DNA of 64,000 bases from Prevotella sp. (GTDB taxonomy: Bacteria; Bacteroidota; Bacteroidia; Bacteroidales; Bacteroidaceae). The DNA is taken from the NCBI GenBank assembly GCA_017449025.1, contig JAFSKJ010000063.1, positions 18,463 to 82,462 of the forward strand, read 5' to 3'. Positions 44,735-53,308 of the stretch are shown here, in pieces (within the stretch, counting starts at the first letter, position 1; every line of letters begins with the position of its first letter). The notes under the pieces were generated by a model that saw nothing but the letters and a program-made list of their open reading frames with translations, was not told the origin of the DNA and did no database searches. The translations under genes and the position numbers were made by a program.

Positions 44735-46273
44735 TTAATGGCTTAGTTGTCTTACGTATTTCACGGGTTCGCCGTCGCCTTTCAGTATGTCGGCAAAGGT
44801 CTGCGGGGTAATGGTTACAGGGCCGCGCATAAGTTCGGGGATATTGTAGCATTTCAGGAACTGCCTGTGATAGTCGGGGTCGGATTGTGGCAGCTCGAAC
44901 GGCTTGGCTGCGTGTCCGTCAGCGTCAATATGTGCGAAAAACGGCCGTGTGTAGACACCGTCGTCGCGTCGGCTGCTGAATACCACCCACCGCCCATTAC
45001 TCGACCACGTGTGGTAGCTCTCCGTGTCTGGCGAGTTTGCTTCCTTGAGAGGCTGTGCCTCTCCGCTTGTCAAGTCAAGCATCCAGAGGTCGGCATCGTG
45101 GTGCCATATATGGAAGTATCCGTAGCGGGCCATGGTGAACAGCAGGAAGCGCCCGTCTGGCGAGATACGAGGCAAAACGGCACTTTTGTCCAATGTGTCG
45201 GCGGCGAAAAGCAGCTCGCGTGGCCCGAACTGTCGGGTGTCTGGATTGAACGACTTCTTGTAGATGTTGTATTTCAGATCTTTTGTTCGCATTACCACCT
45301 CTAATCCCTTTGATACAGTAGAGTCGCGGCGGTCGAAGTGTGCGCTGCAATAGTAGAGGGTCTTGCCGTCAGGCGCCCAGGCTGGGAACACCTCAAACTC
45401 GGTGCTGTCGTTTTCAAGATTGGTCACCTCACCACTGTCAATGTCGTACGCTATGATGTCGCTCTCCGTGTCGTAGACTTCAATCTTGTTGGGGTCGGTG
45501 GTGTGGAAGCTCTGGTGGGTCTTGTCTGTGGAGTAGACGATGAGCTTCAGCCACGGATGCCATGCAGGATAGACACCTGCGGAGAGTATGGAGTCGTTCT
45601 TCATGTTCACCTTCTTGATTTTGCCGTCGTAGGCAATGATGGTGCCGCCGCTCTTCTGGCGGGCGTGGAACTGCATGCGCGCGGGGTTGTACATCTGATA
45701 GTTGTGGCAGTTGATGCACTGTCCTTCCTTCTCGAATCCGCAGAGCATATTGTCATAGACAACGCTCTCGTCGTAGTTCTCTACGCACCGCTGGCTTATG
45801 GTGAGTGCCTCGTAGCTGACGTATGACGGCTGAATGAGGCGGTAGCTCAGGTAAGAGTCGATGCTGTCGGGCGAGACGTAGATGCTGAACGGCTTGTAGT
45901 GTGTCCACTTGTCGCCGTGGCGGGCATAGACGTCCACCATGATTGCATTGCCCTTTGTCAGGTTGATAAGGTTATGCCAGTCGTCGGTGTCGGGCTGCAT
46001 CTTGTCTGCGCAGACAATCTCAAAGGGTGCGTTGTCTGCACCGTGGCCTGCCGCATTGCCGAGAGCAGAATAGCGCGCAACCATCTCGTCGGCCTCCTCG
46101 TCGAGTTCGAATGTCAAGGGGGCGATGTTGACAGGGATGGTTACGCCGATATAGTCGGGATATATCTTGGGCAGCACGTTGGCTTCGCTGTAGGCGGTGG
46201 GCACTTTCGCAGTGCAGGCAGTGAGCACCGTGACGGCCAGGGCTGCAATGATTATCTTATTATTCCGTATCAT
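44735..46273 (-). CDS. Beta-propeller (PD40/TolB-like) lipoprotein with c-type heme motif
   Basis: The 512-residue lipoprotein has the lipobox VLTAC (Cys at 20). An N-terminal beta domain (about 30-160) is followed by CINCH (C186-H190), a covalent heme-attachment motif, and then by WD40/PD40-type propeller blades (VYPAWHPWLKLIVYSTD, VFPAWAPDGKTLYYCSA, PRISPDGRFLLFTM, YHTWSSNGRWVVFSSRRD). If heme is attached, the protein would be a periplasmic or surface-anchored monoheme cytochrome; otherwise the Cys pair may be structural. It follows the membrane-protein gene by only 2 bp, suggesting the two work together. It shares the strand with the downstream CE1-GH3-GH127 genes but need not share their function. 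Confidence 0.75.
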   Translation of the reverse strand: MIRNNKIIIAALAVTVLTACTAKVPTAYSEANVLPKIYPDYIGVTIPVNIAPLTFELDEEADEMVARYSALGNAAGHGADNAPFEIVCADKMQPDTDDWHNLINLTKGNAIMVDVYARHGDKWTHYKPFSIYVSPDSIDSYLSYRLIQPSYVSYEALTISQRCVENYDESVVYDNMLCGFEKEGQCINCHNYQMYNPARMQFHARQKSGGTIIAYDGKIKKVNMKNDSILSAGVYPAWHPWLKLIVYSTDKTHQSFHTTDPNKIEVYDTESDIIAYDIDSGEVTNLENDSTEFEVFPAWAPDGKTLYYCSAHFDRRDSTVSKGLEVVMRTKDLKYNIYKKSFNPDTRQFGPRELLFAADTLDKSAVLPRISPDGRFLLFTMARYGYFHIWHHDADLWMLDLTSGEAQPLKEANSPDTESYHTWSSNGRWVVFSSRRDDGVYTRPFFAHIDADGHAAKPFELPQSDPDYHRQFLKCYNIPELMRGPVTITPQTFADILKGDGEPVKYVRQLSH

Positions 46274-46275
46274 GG

Positions 46276-48129
46276 TTAGTATTCAGGTAATTGATTCATA
46301 ACGTAGTAATCGAAATAATATGTATGTCCAAAGAAGGGATACAGGCCTGCGTAAGCCTGTTCGCGGTCGGCACCATCATAGTTGGGAGCTATTTCTGTGA
46401 AGCGGTTGAAGTCGTTCTTGACGTTGTCGTCGAACGGCAGGCGGTCAAGGTTTTTCCTGTCTTCTATCTTACCATACAGATAGGCTGCCTCCTGAAGATG
46501 GCGCGGCATAGGATCCTTGGGGTGTAGGAAGACATAGTCGTAGAACCGTTGCCAGAACTGGTTGATGTCTTTTGTCCAGAGTGTTGCTAACAGGGCCTGC
46601 TCTTGGAATACAGGATCGTCCTTATAGGTGCTCTCCGCCAGACGGCGCATGATAAAGTCTTCCACGTACCCGTTGTCAGAAGAGAGCACATTGTCGTAGT
46701 GCATCATGTGGGTGATGGGAGCCACCTCTGGGTCTTTAACTATTATTTCGCGATGGTTGAGCAGCTCCTCTGCCTGTCTGGCCCATTTGCTGTAGAACAA
46801 TGTCTTGTGCAGCAGCTTTATGTATTTCAGGGCGGCTTGTCTTTCTCCGTTCAGTATGGCGCACTTGGTCATCAGCCTCAGGTACTCCGGACTGAAGCCG
46901 AACTCCACGCCAGTCTCAATGCACATTCGGTTGCAATAGTTCAGCATTCCATACTGATAGTACATCAATGGCCCGCAGACGAGCAGCAGGCGCATGCCAA
47001 ACGGGGCGTTGTAATCTTTGGAGCCGTTCTTGTAGAAGTACATCTCGTTGGCTTGGCGCCCTAAGCGCGCCAGCGCCACGTTCCTCATCATCACAATGGC
47101 CCTGGTGGGTTCGTCGTTCTGTCCGACGGCCTCTGCGATAATGCCTTCCCAGTCTTGGTTTTCCATTCTGTGCTGCATGGCAAGCTCGCGGTGAAAGTTT
47201 TCGTCCTTAAACCAGAAAATGGCTACACCGGCACAGACAGCAGCAGCCACGCCCACCTGCGGCAGTACGTTGACAATGCCTCTGGCCAAGCCTGCTGCTT
47301 GCTTCCCCTTCCTTGGGAGGGGGCTGGGAGATGCCTTTCCTGCTGGCCAAAGTGCCAGCACCACGAAATAGAGCAGTAGCAAGTAGAAGGGCAGATAATA
47401 TGCCTGATACTCTTCTGTTACGTAGTATAGGGGCAGCTCGGCATAGTAGATGTTGGCCAGGTTAGTCTGATAGTACACATACTGGTAGAAAAGCAGGGGT
47501 ATGGCAATGACGGCGAGCAAGGCTGTAACGCTGTTAATGGTCGCCTCGGCCCTTTTCGTTTCTGTTCTCCACGACCAGATGGCCATCAGCAGCGGGGCTG
47601 CCAGCCCATAAATCCCCATTAATGGGTAACCGGCAGCACAGGTCAGCAGAATAAAAGCTGTGCATAGGTGCCACTTTGGCGGTAGCAGACGGAAAGCCCA
47701 GAGCAGTGCGGCCACGGCTGTTGTTCCGATGGTAGCTATAAACGTTAGGCCATGCAACTTAAGCACGTATATCCAATAGCCCATGTCCGTAAGAGTCATC
47801 AGCAGCAGGGCTACGGGTATGATGGTAATCACGACCCATGAGTCCCTGATACGGAATGTACGCTTGATGAGCCACATCAGCAGCAGCCACCAGGCGCATA
47901 GCACCAGTACGCCAACCACAGGATAGAAGAAGAGCTGCGTGAACAGCATTCCCACCCATGTGAGCATACCTCCAGGCACCACCATTTGTTCGCAGAAGAA
48001 CATGGAAGTGTTGAGAAACAGTGTTGTCTCCTGTATCTTCCATAGCAGGTCTTTCTCATATATTAGCAGGAGCAAGGCTATAGCGAGCAGCGTGAATGCC
48101 CAGACGGCGATGGTGGAATGTTTCTTCAT
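46276..48129 (-). CDS. Polytopic membrane protein with helical soluble domain (DUF6057-like)
   Basis: In this 617-residue protein the first about 350 residues contain roughly ten hydrophobic helices (for example FTLLAIALLLLIYEK, FFYPVVGVLVLCAWWLLLMW, TALLAVIAIPLLFYQYVYY). The rest is a soluble helical region with TPR-like character (EYLRLMTKCAILNGERQAALKYIKLLHKTLF). It resembles the uncharacterised DUF6057 proteins of Bacteroidales, often next to PD40 lipoproteins as here. Function unknown. A GC-rich palindromic repeat (47286-47338) sits in frame in the last membrane-domain loop and encodes KASPSPLPRKGKQAAGLARG. Confidence 0.7.
   Translation of the reverse strand: MKKHSTIAVWAFTLLAIALLLLIYEKDLLWKIQETTLFLNTSMFFCEQMVVPGGMLTWVGMLFTQLFFYPVVGVLVLCAWWLLLMWLIKRTFRIRDSWVVITIIPVALLLMTLTDMGYWIYVLKLHGLTFIATIGTTAVAALLWAFRLLPPKWHLCTAFILLTCAAGYPLMGIYGLAAPLLMAIWSWRTETKRAEATINSVTALLAVIAIPLLFYQYVYYQTNLANIYYAELPLYYVTEEYQAYYLPFYLLLLYFVVLALWPAGKASPSPLPRKGKQAAGLARGIVNVLPQVGVAAAVCAGVAIFWFKDENFHRELAMQHRMENQDWEGIIAEAVGQNDEPTRAIVMMRNVALARLGRQANEMYFYKNGSKDYNAPFGMRLLLVCGPLMYYQYGMLNYCNRMCIETGVEFGFSPEYLRLMTKCAILNGERQAALKYIKLLHKTLFYSKWARQAEELLNHREIIVKDPEVAPITHMMHYDNVLSSDNGYVEDFIMRRLAESTYKDDPVFQEQALLATLWTKDINQFWQRFYDYVFLHPKDPMPRHLQEAAYLYGKIEDRKNLDRLPFDDNVKNDFNRFTEIAPNYDGADREQAYAGLYPFFGHTYYFDYYVMNQLPEY
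47286..47338 (-). repeat. Coding-embedded double-hairpin repeat (copy 4)
   Basis: Read on the minus strand: CCCCCTCCCAAGGAAGGGG, then AAGCAAGCAGCAGGCTTGGC. This is the same two-stem layout as copy 1 (28931-28983), here inside the membrane-protein gene. The two copies are about 18 kb apart, in unrelated genes and in opposite genomic orientation. Confidence 0.8.
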
Positions 48130-48195
48130 GTCTGTCTATTTGTGCAGCAGTGCTTACAGCTTGTAGTTATTCATTAGCTTCATCGGTTTAGGCTG

Positions 48196-48203
48196 CAAAG
48201 TTA
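48196..48203 (-). promoter_or_regulatory. -7 box for the membrane protein/PD40 operon
   Basis: TAACTTTG on the minus strand matches TAnnTTTG and lies 66 bp upstream of the start at 48129. The nearest TTTG upstream is 26 bp away, too far for the consensus. Confidence 0.45.
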
Positions 48204-48286
48204 CGAAAAATCCACCGCTGTGTTTCCACCAAATGTATCAGAAATTATAATATATGTAACACAGGGCTATTACTTCCCGTTGCATG

Positions 48287-48318
48287 TTTGTCTACTCGGG
48301 TAATTCTTAGTATCTTTG
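48287..48318 (+). promoter_or_regulatory. Consensus Bacteroidetes promoter for the CotH gene
   Basis: TTTG (48287-48290), a 20-bp spacer and TATCTTTG (48311-48318) match TTTG-N19-21-TAnnTTTG exactly, 44 bp before the ATG at 48363. Confidence 0.87.
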
Positions 48319-48362
48319 CAGCCCTTACCATTTTAATTCTCGTTAAATAAAACCTTTTCCCA

Positions 48363-51300
48363 ATGTGGTCAAACTTACTATCTGTAATCCTACTCATCAA
48401 TGAGCTGATGGCAGCAAACGTGGGCGAGACGATGAGCCCCGCAACAAACTTCGACAGCTGGATAGAGCTGTACAATCCTACGGATGAGTCAGTATCGCTG
48501 GGCGGCATGATACTCAGCGACAACAAGGGCAACAGCTGGACTATTCCTTCCGTGGCCGGCGTAGTGGCTGCCGGCGGTTTCAAGGTGGTTTGGCTCGGCT
48601 CCAACGGCATAAACCCGTCGCAGGCGCCCTTCAAGCTTGACTGCGACGGAGGCACCATAAGCATCAGCGATGCCTCAGGGCAGGAAGTCGACAGCAAGGA
48701 ATACCCATCGGCCATGAGCCGTACATCGTACGCACGTACCACCGACGGCGGCTCCACTTGGAGCTGGGCGGTGACGGCCACGCCCGGCACTACCAACACA
48801 GCCTCGACCTTTGCCGAGGAGCGCTTGGCTGCTCCTGAGGTGAGCACCGACAGCCGCCTGTTTACCGGACAGCTTGCAGTGAGCGTCGACATTCCCGACG
48901 GAGCCACGCTTATGTATACCACCGACGGCAGTGTGCCCAAGGCTCCTAAGAACACAGGCGAAGCCTCGCCCTGGACGGAATGGGTGCGCAATGGCAACTG
49001 TGAGGGAAGCGATGCCTCATGCCTCATAAGCCGCGATGCAGACGGCAATGGCGACGTGGAGAGGATTGTTGACGGAGCAGGCGTGAACGGCAGTCGCGGA
49101 ATAAAGATACATGCTGTCAATAACCCCACCAACTCGTGGGATGCCCAGTTGTTTGTCTACACGCCCGACCACGTATGGCAGGTGGGCGAGAAGTTTCGCT
49201 TCAAGATGATGGTGAAGGCCGACAAGGCAACCTACATCACCGTGCAGTCGCACTCCACCCCCCACAACTACATCTCCGGCAACATGCTTGACGGCAGATA
49301 CAACGTTGGGATCGACTGGGCTGAGATAGACTATGAGGGAACCGTCACCGCCGACATGGTTGGCGGCGGAGGAGGCGGATGGTGGTGGGGCGGAGAGCCT
49401 GAGTCTACCCTGCAGACCATTGCCTTCAACCTGAACGAGGAGAAGAAGGAGAACAATTTCTACTTCGACGAGGTGTCGTGGGCATCCGCCACAGAGGATG
49501 TCGTTGAAACCAGCAAGGAGAGCAAGGACGGCCGCTTCAGCGTTAGCGGCACCTCCACCTATTGCTTCAGGCTGTTCAAGGACGGCTACCTGCCCAGTGT
49601 GCCTGTTTACCGCTCGTACATACAGTCGGGGCCGACTCAGTTGCCTGTAATCTCGATTGTTGGCGACAAGCGATACTTTACCGACCCGAAGTGGGGCATT
49701 GACACTCAGGGAACCAACGGCCGCACAGGCAACGGACGCCAAGACAAATGCAACTGGAACATGGACTGGGAGCGACCGGTGAACTTCAGCTACATAGGCA
49801 CCGACGGCTCACTGCTCTTCACACAGGATGTGGAGATAGAGGTGTCGGGCGGATGGACAAGAGCCGCCTCGCCACGCTCGTTCAAACTGAAGTCGGGTAA
49901 GGAGTTCGACGGACAGAACCGCTTCGACTACGCTTTCTTCCCACAAAAGCCCTACCTGCGCAACAAGGTGCTGCTGATACGCAACGGCGGCAACGATGTA
50001 TGGGATAACGGCGGCAGTCGCTTCATGGATCCCGCAATACAGACCATATTGCAGCGCTCAGGAATCAACCTCGACCTGCAGTCGTACGTTCCCGTGATAG
50101 AGTATGTGAACGGCGAGTACCGCGGCATGCTTAACATGCGTGAGCCTAACAACAAAAAGTTTGTGGAGGCCAACTGGGGCTACGACGACAAGGCCATAGA
50201 CATGTTTGAGATGAGCGCCGACTCCAATCTCTGCTTTATGGTTGGCATCGCCGACGTGCTCGATCACATCTACGAGCTTGGCGCAAATGTCAGTGATGCC
50301 AATGCCTACGCTGAGCTGAAAACCCTTCTCGACATCGACGAGTTTATCAACTATATGGCCGTTGAGCTGTTTCTCGGTTCCACTGACTGGCCGCACAACA
50401 ACATCAAAGGCTTCCGCAGCCAGGAGGATGGCCGCTACCGCTTCGTGACCTTCGACCTCGACTTCGCCTTCAGGAGCAGTAACCCCTTCAAGGACTTCCA
50501 GAACAATCAGACATGGAAGTTCAATCTGATATATGACACTGGCGAACAGCGCACGGAGGAAATCAAGCTCGTGACCCTCTTCCTCAACATGCTCAACAAC
50601 GATGAGTTCCGCAAGCAGTTCATCGACACCTACTGCATAATTGCCGGCAGCGTGTTCGACCACGACCGCTGTGTGGCCATCGTCGACGAATTGGTGAATA
50701 GGGTGAGCGGCGTACACAATGTCACCCAGTCGGCAAACAAGATAAAGAAAGAGCTGAGCAACCGCATGAGCAACATGATCTCGTGCATGCAGAAGTTCAG
50801 CCCCATGCAACTGTCTGGCGTACAGAAAATGAATGTCAGCCTGAACAGTGACACCAAGGGAGCCACAATCCTTGTCAACGGCATTGAGGTACCCTACACC
50901 GAATTCAGCGGCTACCTCTTTGCCCCCATACACTTGGAGTGCAAAGCCCCCACAGGCTACCGCTTCACCGGATGGAAGAGCGGCTCCACCATGGTCAGCA
51001 CCAAGTCGGCCTTCGACCTTACAAGCGGCTCTACACTCGTGGCAACGTTCGAGCCTCTGACAGAAACGGAGCGCGCAAAAGAAGGCTACTCACCTGTACG
51101 CATCAACGAGGTGAGCGCCGACAACAACATATTCGTCAACGAGTACTGGAAACGCAACGACTGGATTGAGCTTTACAACGCAACCGGCGAGGCCATCGAC
51201 GTAGACGGCATGTACCTGAGCAACAACCTGCAAGAGCCTCATTTGTGCAAGATCAGCGGCGGCGAGACCGTCATTCCGCCTTACGGATACCTCATGGTGT

Positions 51301-51818
51301 GGTGCGACGGACTTATGTCGAGTGACAAGCCACATACAACATTCAAGCTCTCGGCAAAGGGCGGCGACGTGATCCTTACGGCTGCCGACGACTCTTGGAG
51401 CGACCAGCTCACCTACACCCGCCATCAGGGCAACGAGAGCGTAGGCCGCTTCCCCGATGGCAACGATGCTGTGTATAAGATGAACGTACCCACACCCGAG
51501 CAGCACAACTTATCTTCCAACTATCTCACCGTTATCAACCAGCCCAGCAATCACGATGCCGGCATTCCCACAAACATTTTGCCTGCCGACATACAGACAA
51601 GATACGTGCTTGGACGGCTCGTGGTCTGCGCGCAGCAGGGCAGCAACTTGGAGGTGGCGGTAGTCAACATGGCAGGACAGAATGTGGCCTCATACAAATT
51701 CCGCATGGCCACCAACCGAGCAGAGATTTCTCTTGAGCATCTGCCTGCCGGAGTTTACGTGGCCACCACCACTGACGACAGCAACAAGAAGACTTATTGC
51801 AAGTTCGTCAAGAAGTAA
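48363..51818 (+). CDS. CotH kinase-like protein with lamin-tail domains and split chitobiase-type domain
   Basis: Domain order in this 1151-residue protein: lamin-tail domain (about 10-150: INELMAANVGE, DSWIELYNPTDESV); a chitobiase/fibronectin-like domain that starts near 160 (LMYTTDGSVPKAP), is interrupted at about 200-383 by a CBM4/9-like module (IVDGAGVNGSRGIKIHAVNN, FYFDEVSW), and resumes with GRFSVSGTSTYCFRLFKDGY; a CotH region (about 420-800: YFTDPKWGIDTQGTNG, YRGMLNMREPNNKKFVE, DWPHNNIKGFRS, FVTFDLDFAF); an InlB-type repeat; a second lamin-tail domain; and a type-A sorting domain (EISLEHLPAGVYVATTT). An in-frame stop just upstream and a consensus promoter support this start, yet the lamin domain begins almost at once, leaving no ordinary signal peptide. 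Probably secreted, possibly a protein kinase. Confidence 0.85.
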   Translation: MWSNLLSVILLINELMAANVGETMSPATNFDSWIELYNPTDESVSLGGMILSDNKGNSWTIPSVAGVVAAGGFKVVWLGSNGINPSQAPFKLDCDGGTISISDASGQEVDSKEYPSAMSRTSYARTTDGGSTWSWAVTATPGTTNTASTFAEERLAAPEVSTDSRLFTGQLAVSVDIPDGATLMYTTDGSVPKAPKNTGEASPWTEWVRNGNCEGSDASCLISRDADGNGDVERIVDGAGVNGSRGIKIHAVNNPTNSWDAQLFVYTPDHVWQVGEKFRFKMMVKADKATYITVQSHSTPHNYISGNMLDGRYNVGIDWAEIDYEGTVTADMVGGGGGGWWWGGEPESTLQTIAFNLNEEKKENNFYFDEVSWASATEDVVETSKESKDGRFSVSGTSTYCFRLFKDGYLPSVPVYRSYIQSGPTQLPVISIVGDKRYFTDPKWGIDTQGTNGRTGNGRQDKCNWNMDWERPVNFSYIGTDGSLLFTQDVEIEVSGGWTRAASPRSFKLKSGKEFDGQNRFDYAFFPQKPYLRNKVLLIRNGGNDVWDNGGSRFMDPAIQTILQRSGINLDLQSYVPVIEYVNGEYRGMLNMREPNNKKFVEANWGYDDKAIDMFEMSADSNLCFMVGIADVLDHIYELGANVSDANAYAELKTLLDIDEFINYMAVELFLGSTDWPHNNIKGFRSQEDGRYRFVTFDLDFAFRSSNPFKDFQNNQTWKFNLIYDTGEQRTEEIKLVTLFLNMLNNDEFRKQFIDTYCIIAGSVFDHDRCVAIVDELVNRVSGVHNVTQSANKIKKELSNRMSNMISCMQKFSPMQLSGVQKMNVSLNSDTKGATILVNGIEVPYTEFSGYLFAPIHLECKAPTGYRFTGWKSGSTMVSTKSAFDLTSGSTLVATFEPLTETERAKEGYSPVRINEVSADNNIFVNEYWKRNDWIELYNATGEAIDVDGMYLSNNLQEPHLCKISGGETVIPPYGYLMVWCDGLMSSDKPHTTFKLSAKGGDVILTAADDSWSDQLTYTRHQGNESVGRFPDGNDAVYKMNVPTPEQHNLSSNYLTVINQPSNHDAGIPTNILPADIQTRYVLGRLVVCAQQGSNLEVAVVNMAGQNVASYKFRMATNRAEISLEHLPAGVYVATTTDDSNKKTYCKFVKK

Positions 51819-51889
51819 ACCTGAAGCATGAAGACATGTCGTTCGGGTACTCTACGGTTGAGCAATCTCAAATAAATGCCACTATTTGT

Positions 51890-51941
51890 GCAAATTACCA
51901 CTTTTTTCCTTTGCTATTTAGGAAAAAAGTGGTAATTTTGC
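51890..51941. promoter_or_regulatory. Near-perfect inverted repeat covering the exporter promoter
   Basis: The left arm GCAAATTACCACTTTTTTCC (51890-51909) and its complement (51921-51941, one extra T) flank an 11-nt centre. The promoter TTTG (51910-51913)-N19-TAATTTTG (51933-51940) lies across the centre and right arm, 36 bp before the tolC-like ATG. This could be a dimeric-repressor operator, or a hairpin at the 3' end of the CotH gene. Confidence 0.75.
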
Positions 51942-51976
51942 GCCTAATTTCTTATTTAGAGGAAAGTTATTACCTT

Positions 51977-53293
51977 ATGATGCTAAGCAATTTTATACCA
52001 AATGCGCATAAAAGGGCAGGCATGATAGGCATTTTGTCTATTTTGTCTTGCGTTATGGCTTGGGGGCAGCTCACCATAGAGCAATGCCAGGAAATGGCGC
52101 GCGAGAACTACCCCGTCATCAAGCAGTACCGACTGGTTGAGGCCAGCCGCGACCTTACCTTGAGCAATGCCGCCAAGGGCTACCTGCCACAGGTGCAGAT
52201 AGCGGGCACAGCCACCTACCAGAACTCTGTGACTGAGATGGCCGCCAAGCCGGGACAGCTGATTGACCCGGCGGAACTGGGACTGTCGGACCTGCCTAAA
52301 GACCAGTACAACGCCACTCTCACCGTTAACCAGCTGGTTTACGACGGAGGAGCCATCAGGCAGGCAAGGGGAGTGGCGCGCGCTGAGGCACAGGTGCAGA
52401 CAGAGCAGCTGAACGTGCAACTCTACAATGTGCGCAGCCGTGTGGAAGAACTCTACTTCGGCATTCTGCTGCTCGACGCACAGATACGGCAGACAACACT
52501 GCTGCAGGAAGACCTGCGAATATCGCACAGCAGCATCAGCGGTATGATGAAAGGTGGACTGGCAAACATGAGCGACCTCGACGCCATAAACGTGGAGATG
52601 ATAAAGGCGCAGCAGCACGAGAGCAGCCTGAGGAACATCCGCCAGACCTACCTGAACATGCTCTCACAGTTCATCGGGCAGAAGGTGAGCGATGTCACAA
52701 CTCTCGTGTGCCCACCGGCAGACAACAGTGTGGGCATTTTCCTGGCCGACATGAGCCAGCGCCCGGAGATGACGCTCTACAACGCGCAGGAGCAGCTCAT
52801 TGGCCGTCGCATCAAGTCGCTCAATGCTGGACTGCAACCCAAGGTGGGACTCTTTGTGCAGGGAGGCTACGGCAAGCCGGGACTCAACCTGTTCAAGCGC
52901 GAGTTCAACTTCTACTATCGCGGCGGCGTGCAGCTGTCGTGGGACTTCGGCAACTTCTATACATACAAGAACAGCAAGCGTCTGCTGAAGAACGAGCTTA
53001 ACAGCATCGACGTGAACCGCGAGACTTTCCTCTTCAACACCACGCTCCAGCACGAGAGCCAGACGGGCAACGTGACGAACCTGAGAAGCCAGATAGCACA
53101 GGACGAGCAGATAGTGGAAATACGCGAGCGCATCTGCAAGAAGTCGCGCACACGCGTGAAAAACGGCATGGAGACGGTCAACGAGATGCTGCGCGAGATA
53201 AATGCGCTGAACGAGGCCAAGGAGACCAAGGCATACCACGAGATTCAGCTGGTGCAGGAAATATACAAGCTAAAGAACATTCACAACAATTAG
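51977..53293 (+). CDS. TolC-family outer-membrane efflux protein
   Basis: The 438-residue protein starts at 51977, directly after a consensus promoter; the longer ORF would run through that promoter. The signal peptide is IGILSILSCVMAWG. It has the TolC-type duplicated coiled-coil/beta-barrel pattern: LTIEQCQEMARENYPVIKQY near the N-terminus, LSNAAKGYLPQVQIAGTATY, NQLVYDGGAIRQARGVARAE, and a second half with QLSWDFGNFYTYKNSKRLLK and long heptad-like helices. It forms the outer-membrane channel of a tripartite exporter whose adaptor, ATPase and two permeases follow within 17 bp gaps or less, or 22 bp at most. Identification is firm; cargo unknown. Confidence 0.92.
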   Translation: MMLSNFIPNAHKRAGMIGILSILSCVMAWGQLTIEQCQEMARENYPVIKQYRLVEASRDLTLSNAAKGYLPQVQIAGTATYQNSVTEMAAKPGQLIDPAELGLSDLPKDQYNATLTVNQLVYDGGAIRQARGVARAEAQVQTEQLNVQLYNVRSRVEELYFGILLLDAQIRQTTLLQEDLRISHSSISGMMKGGLANMSDLDAINVEMIKAQQHESSLRNIRQTYLNMLSQFIGQKVSDVTTLVCPPADNSVGIFLADMSQRPEMTLYNAQEQLIGRRIKSLNAGLQPKVGLFVQGGYGKPGLNLFKREFNFYYRGGVQLSWDFGNFYTYKNSKRLLKNELNSIDVNRETFLFNTTLQHESQTGNVTNLRSQIAQDEQIVEIRERICKKSRTRVKNGMETVNEMLREINALNEAKETKAYHEIQLVQEIYKLKNIHNN

Positions 53294-53308
53294 CATACAA
53301 TAACGAAG

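Noticed and set aside
44685-44852. Upstream extension of the CE1 esterase ORF
   Set aside because: It overlaps the PD40 lipoprotein gene and lacks a signal peptide. The MMKRTLL start at 44684 has both a clean signal and no overlap.
51797-51976. Upstream extension of the TolC-like ORF
   Set aside because: It reads through the consensus promoter and inverted repeat and overlaps the CotH gene end. The start at 51977 begins a good signal peptide.
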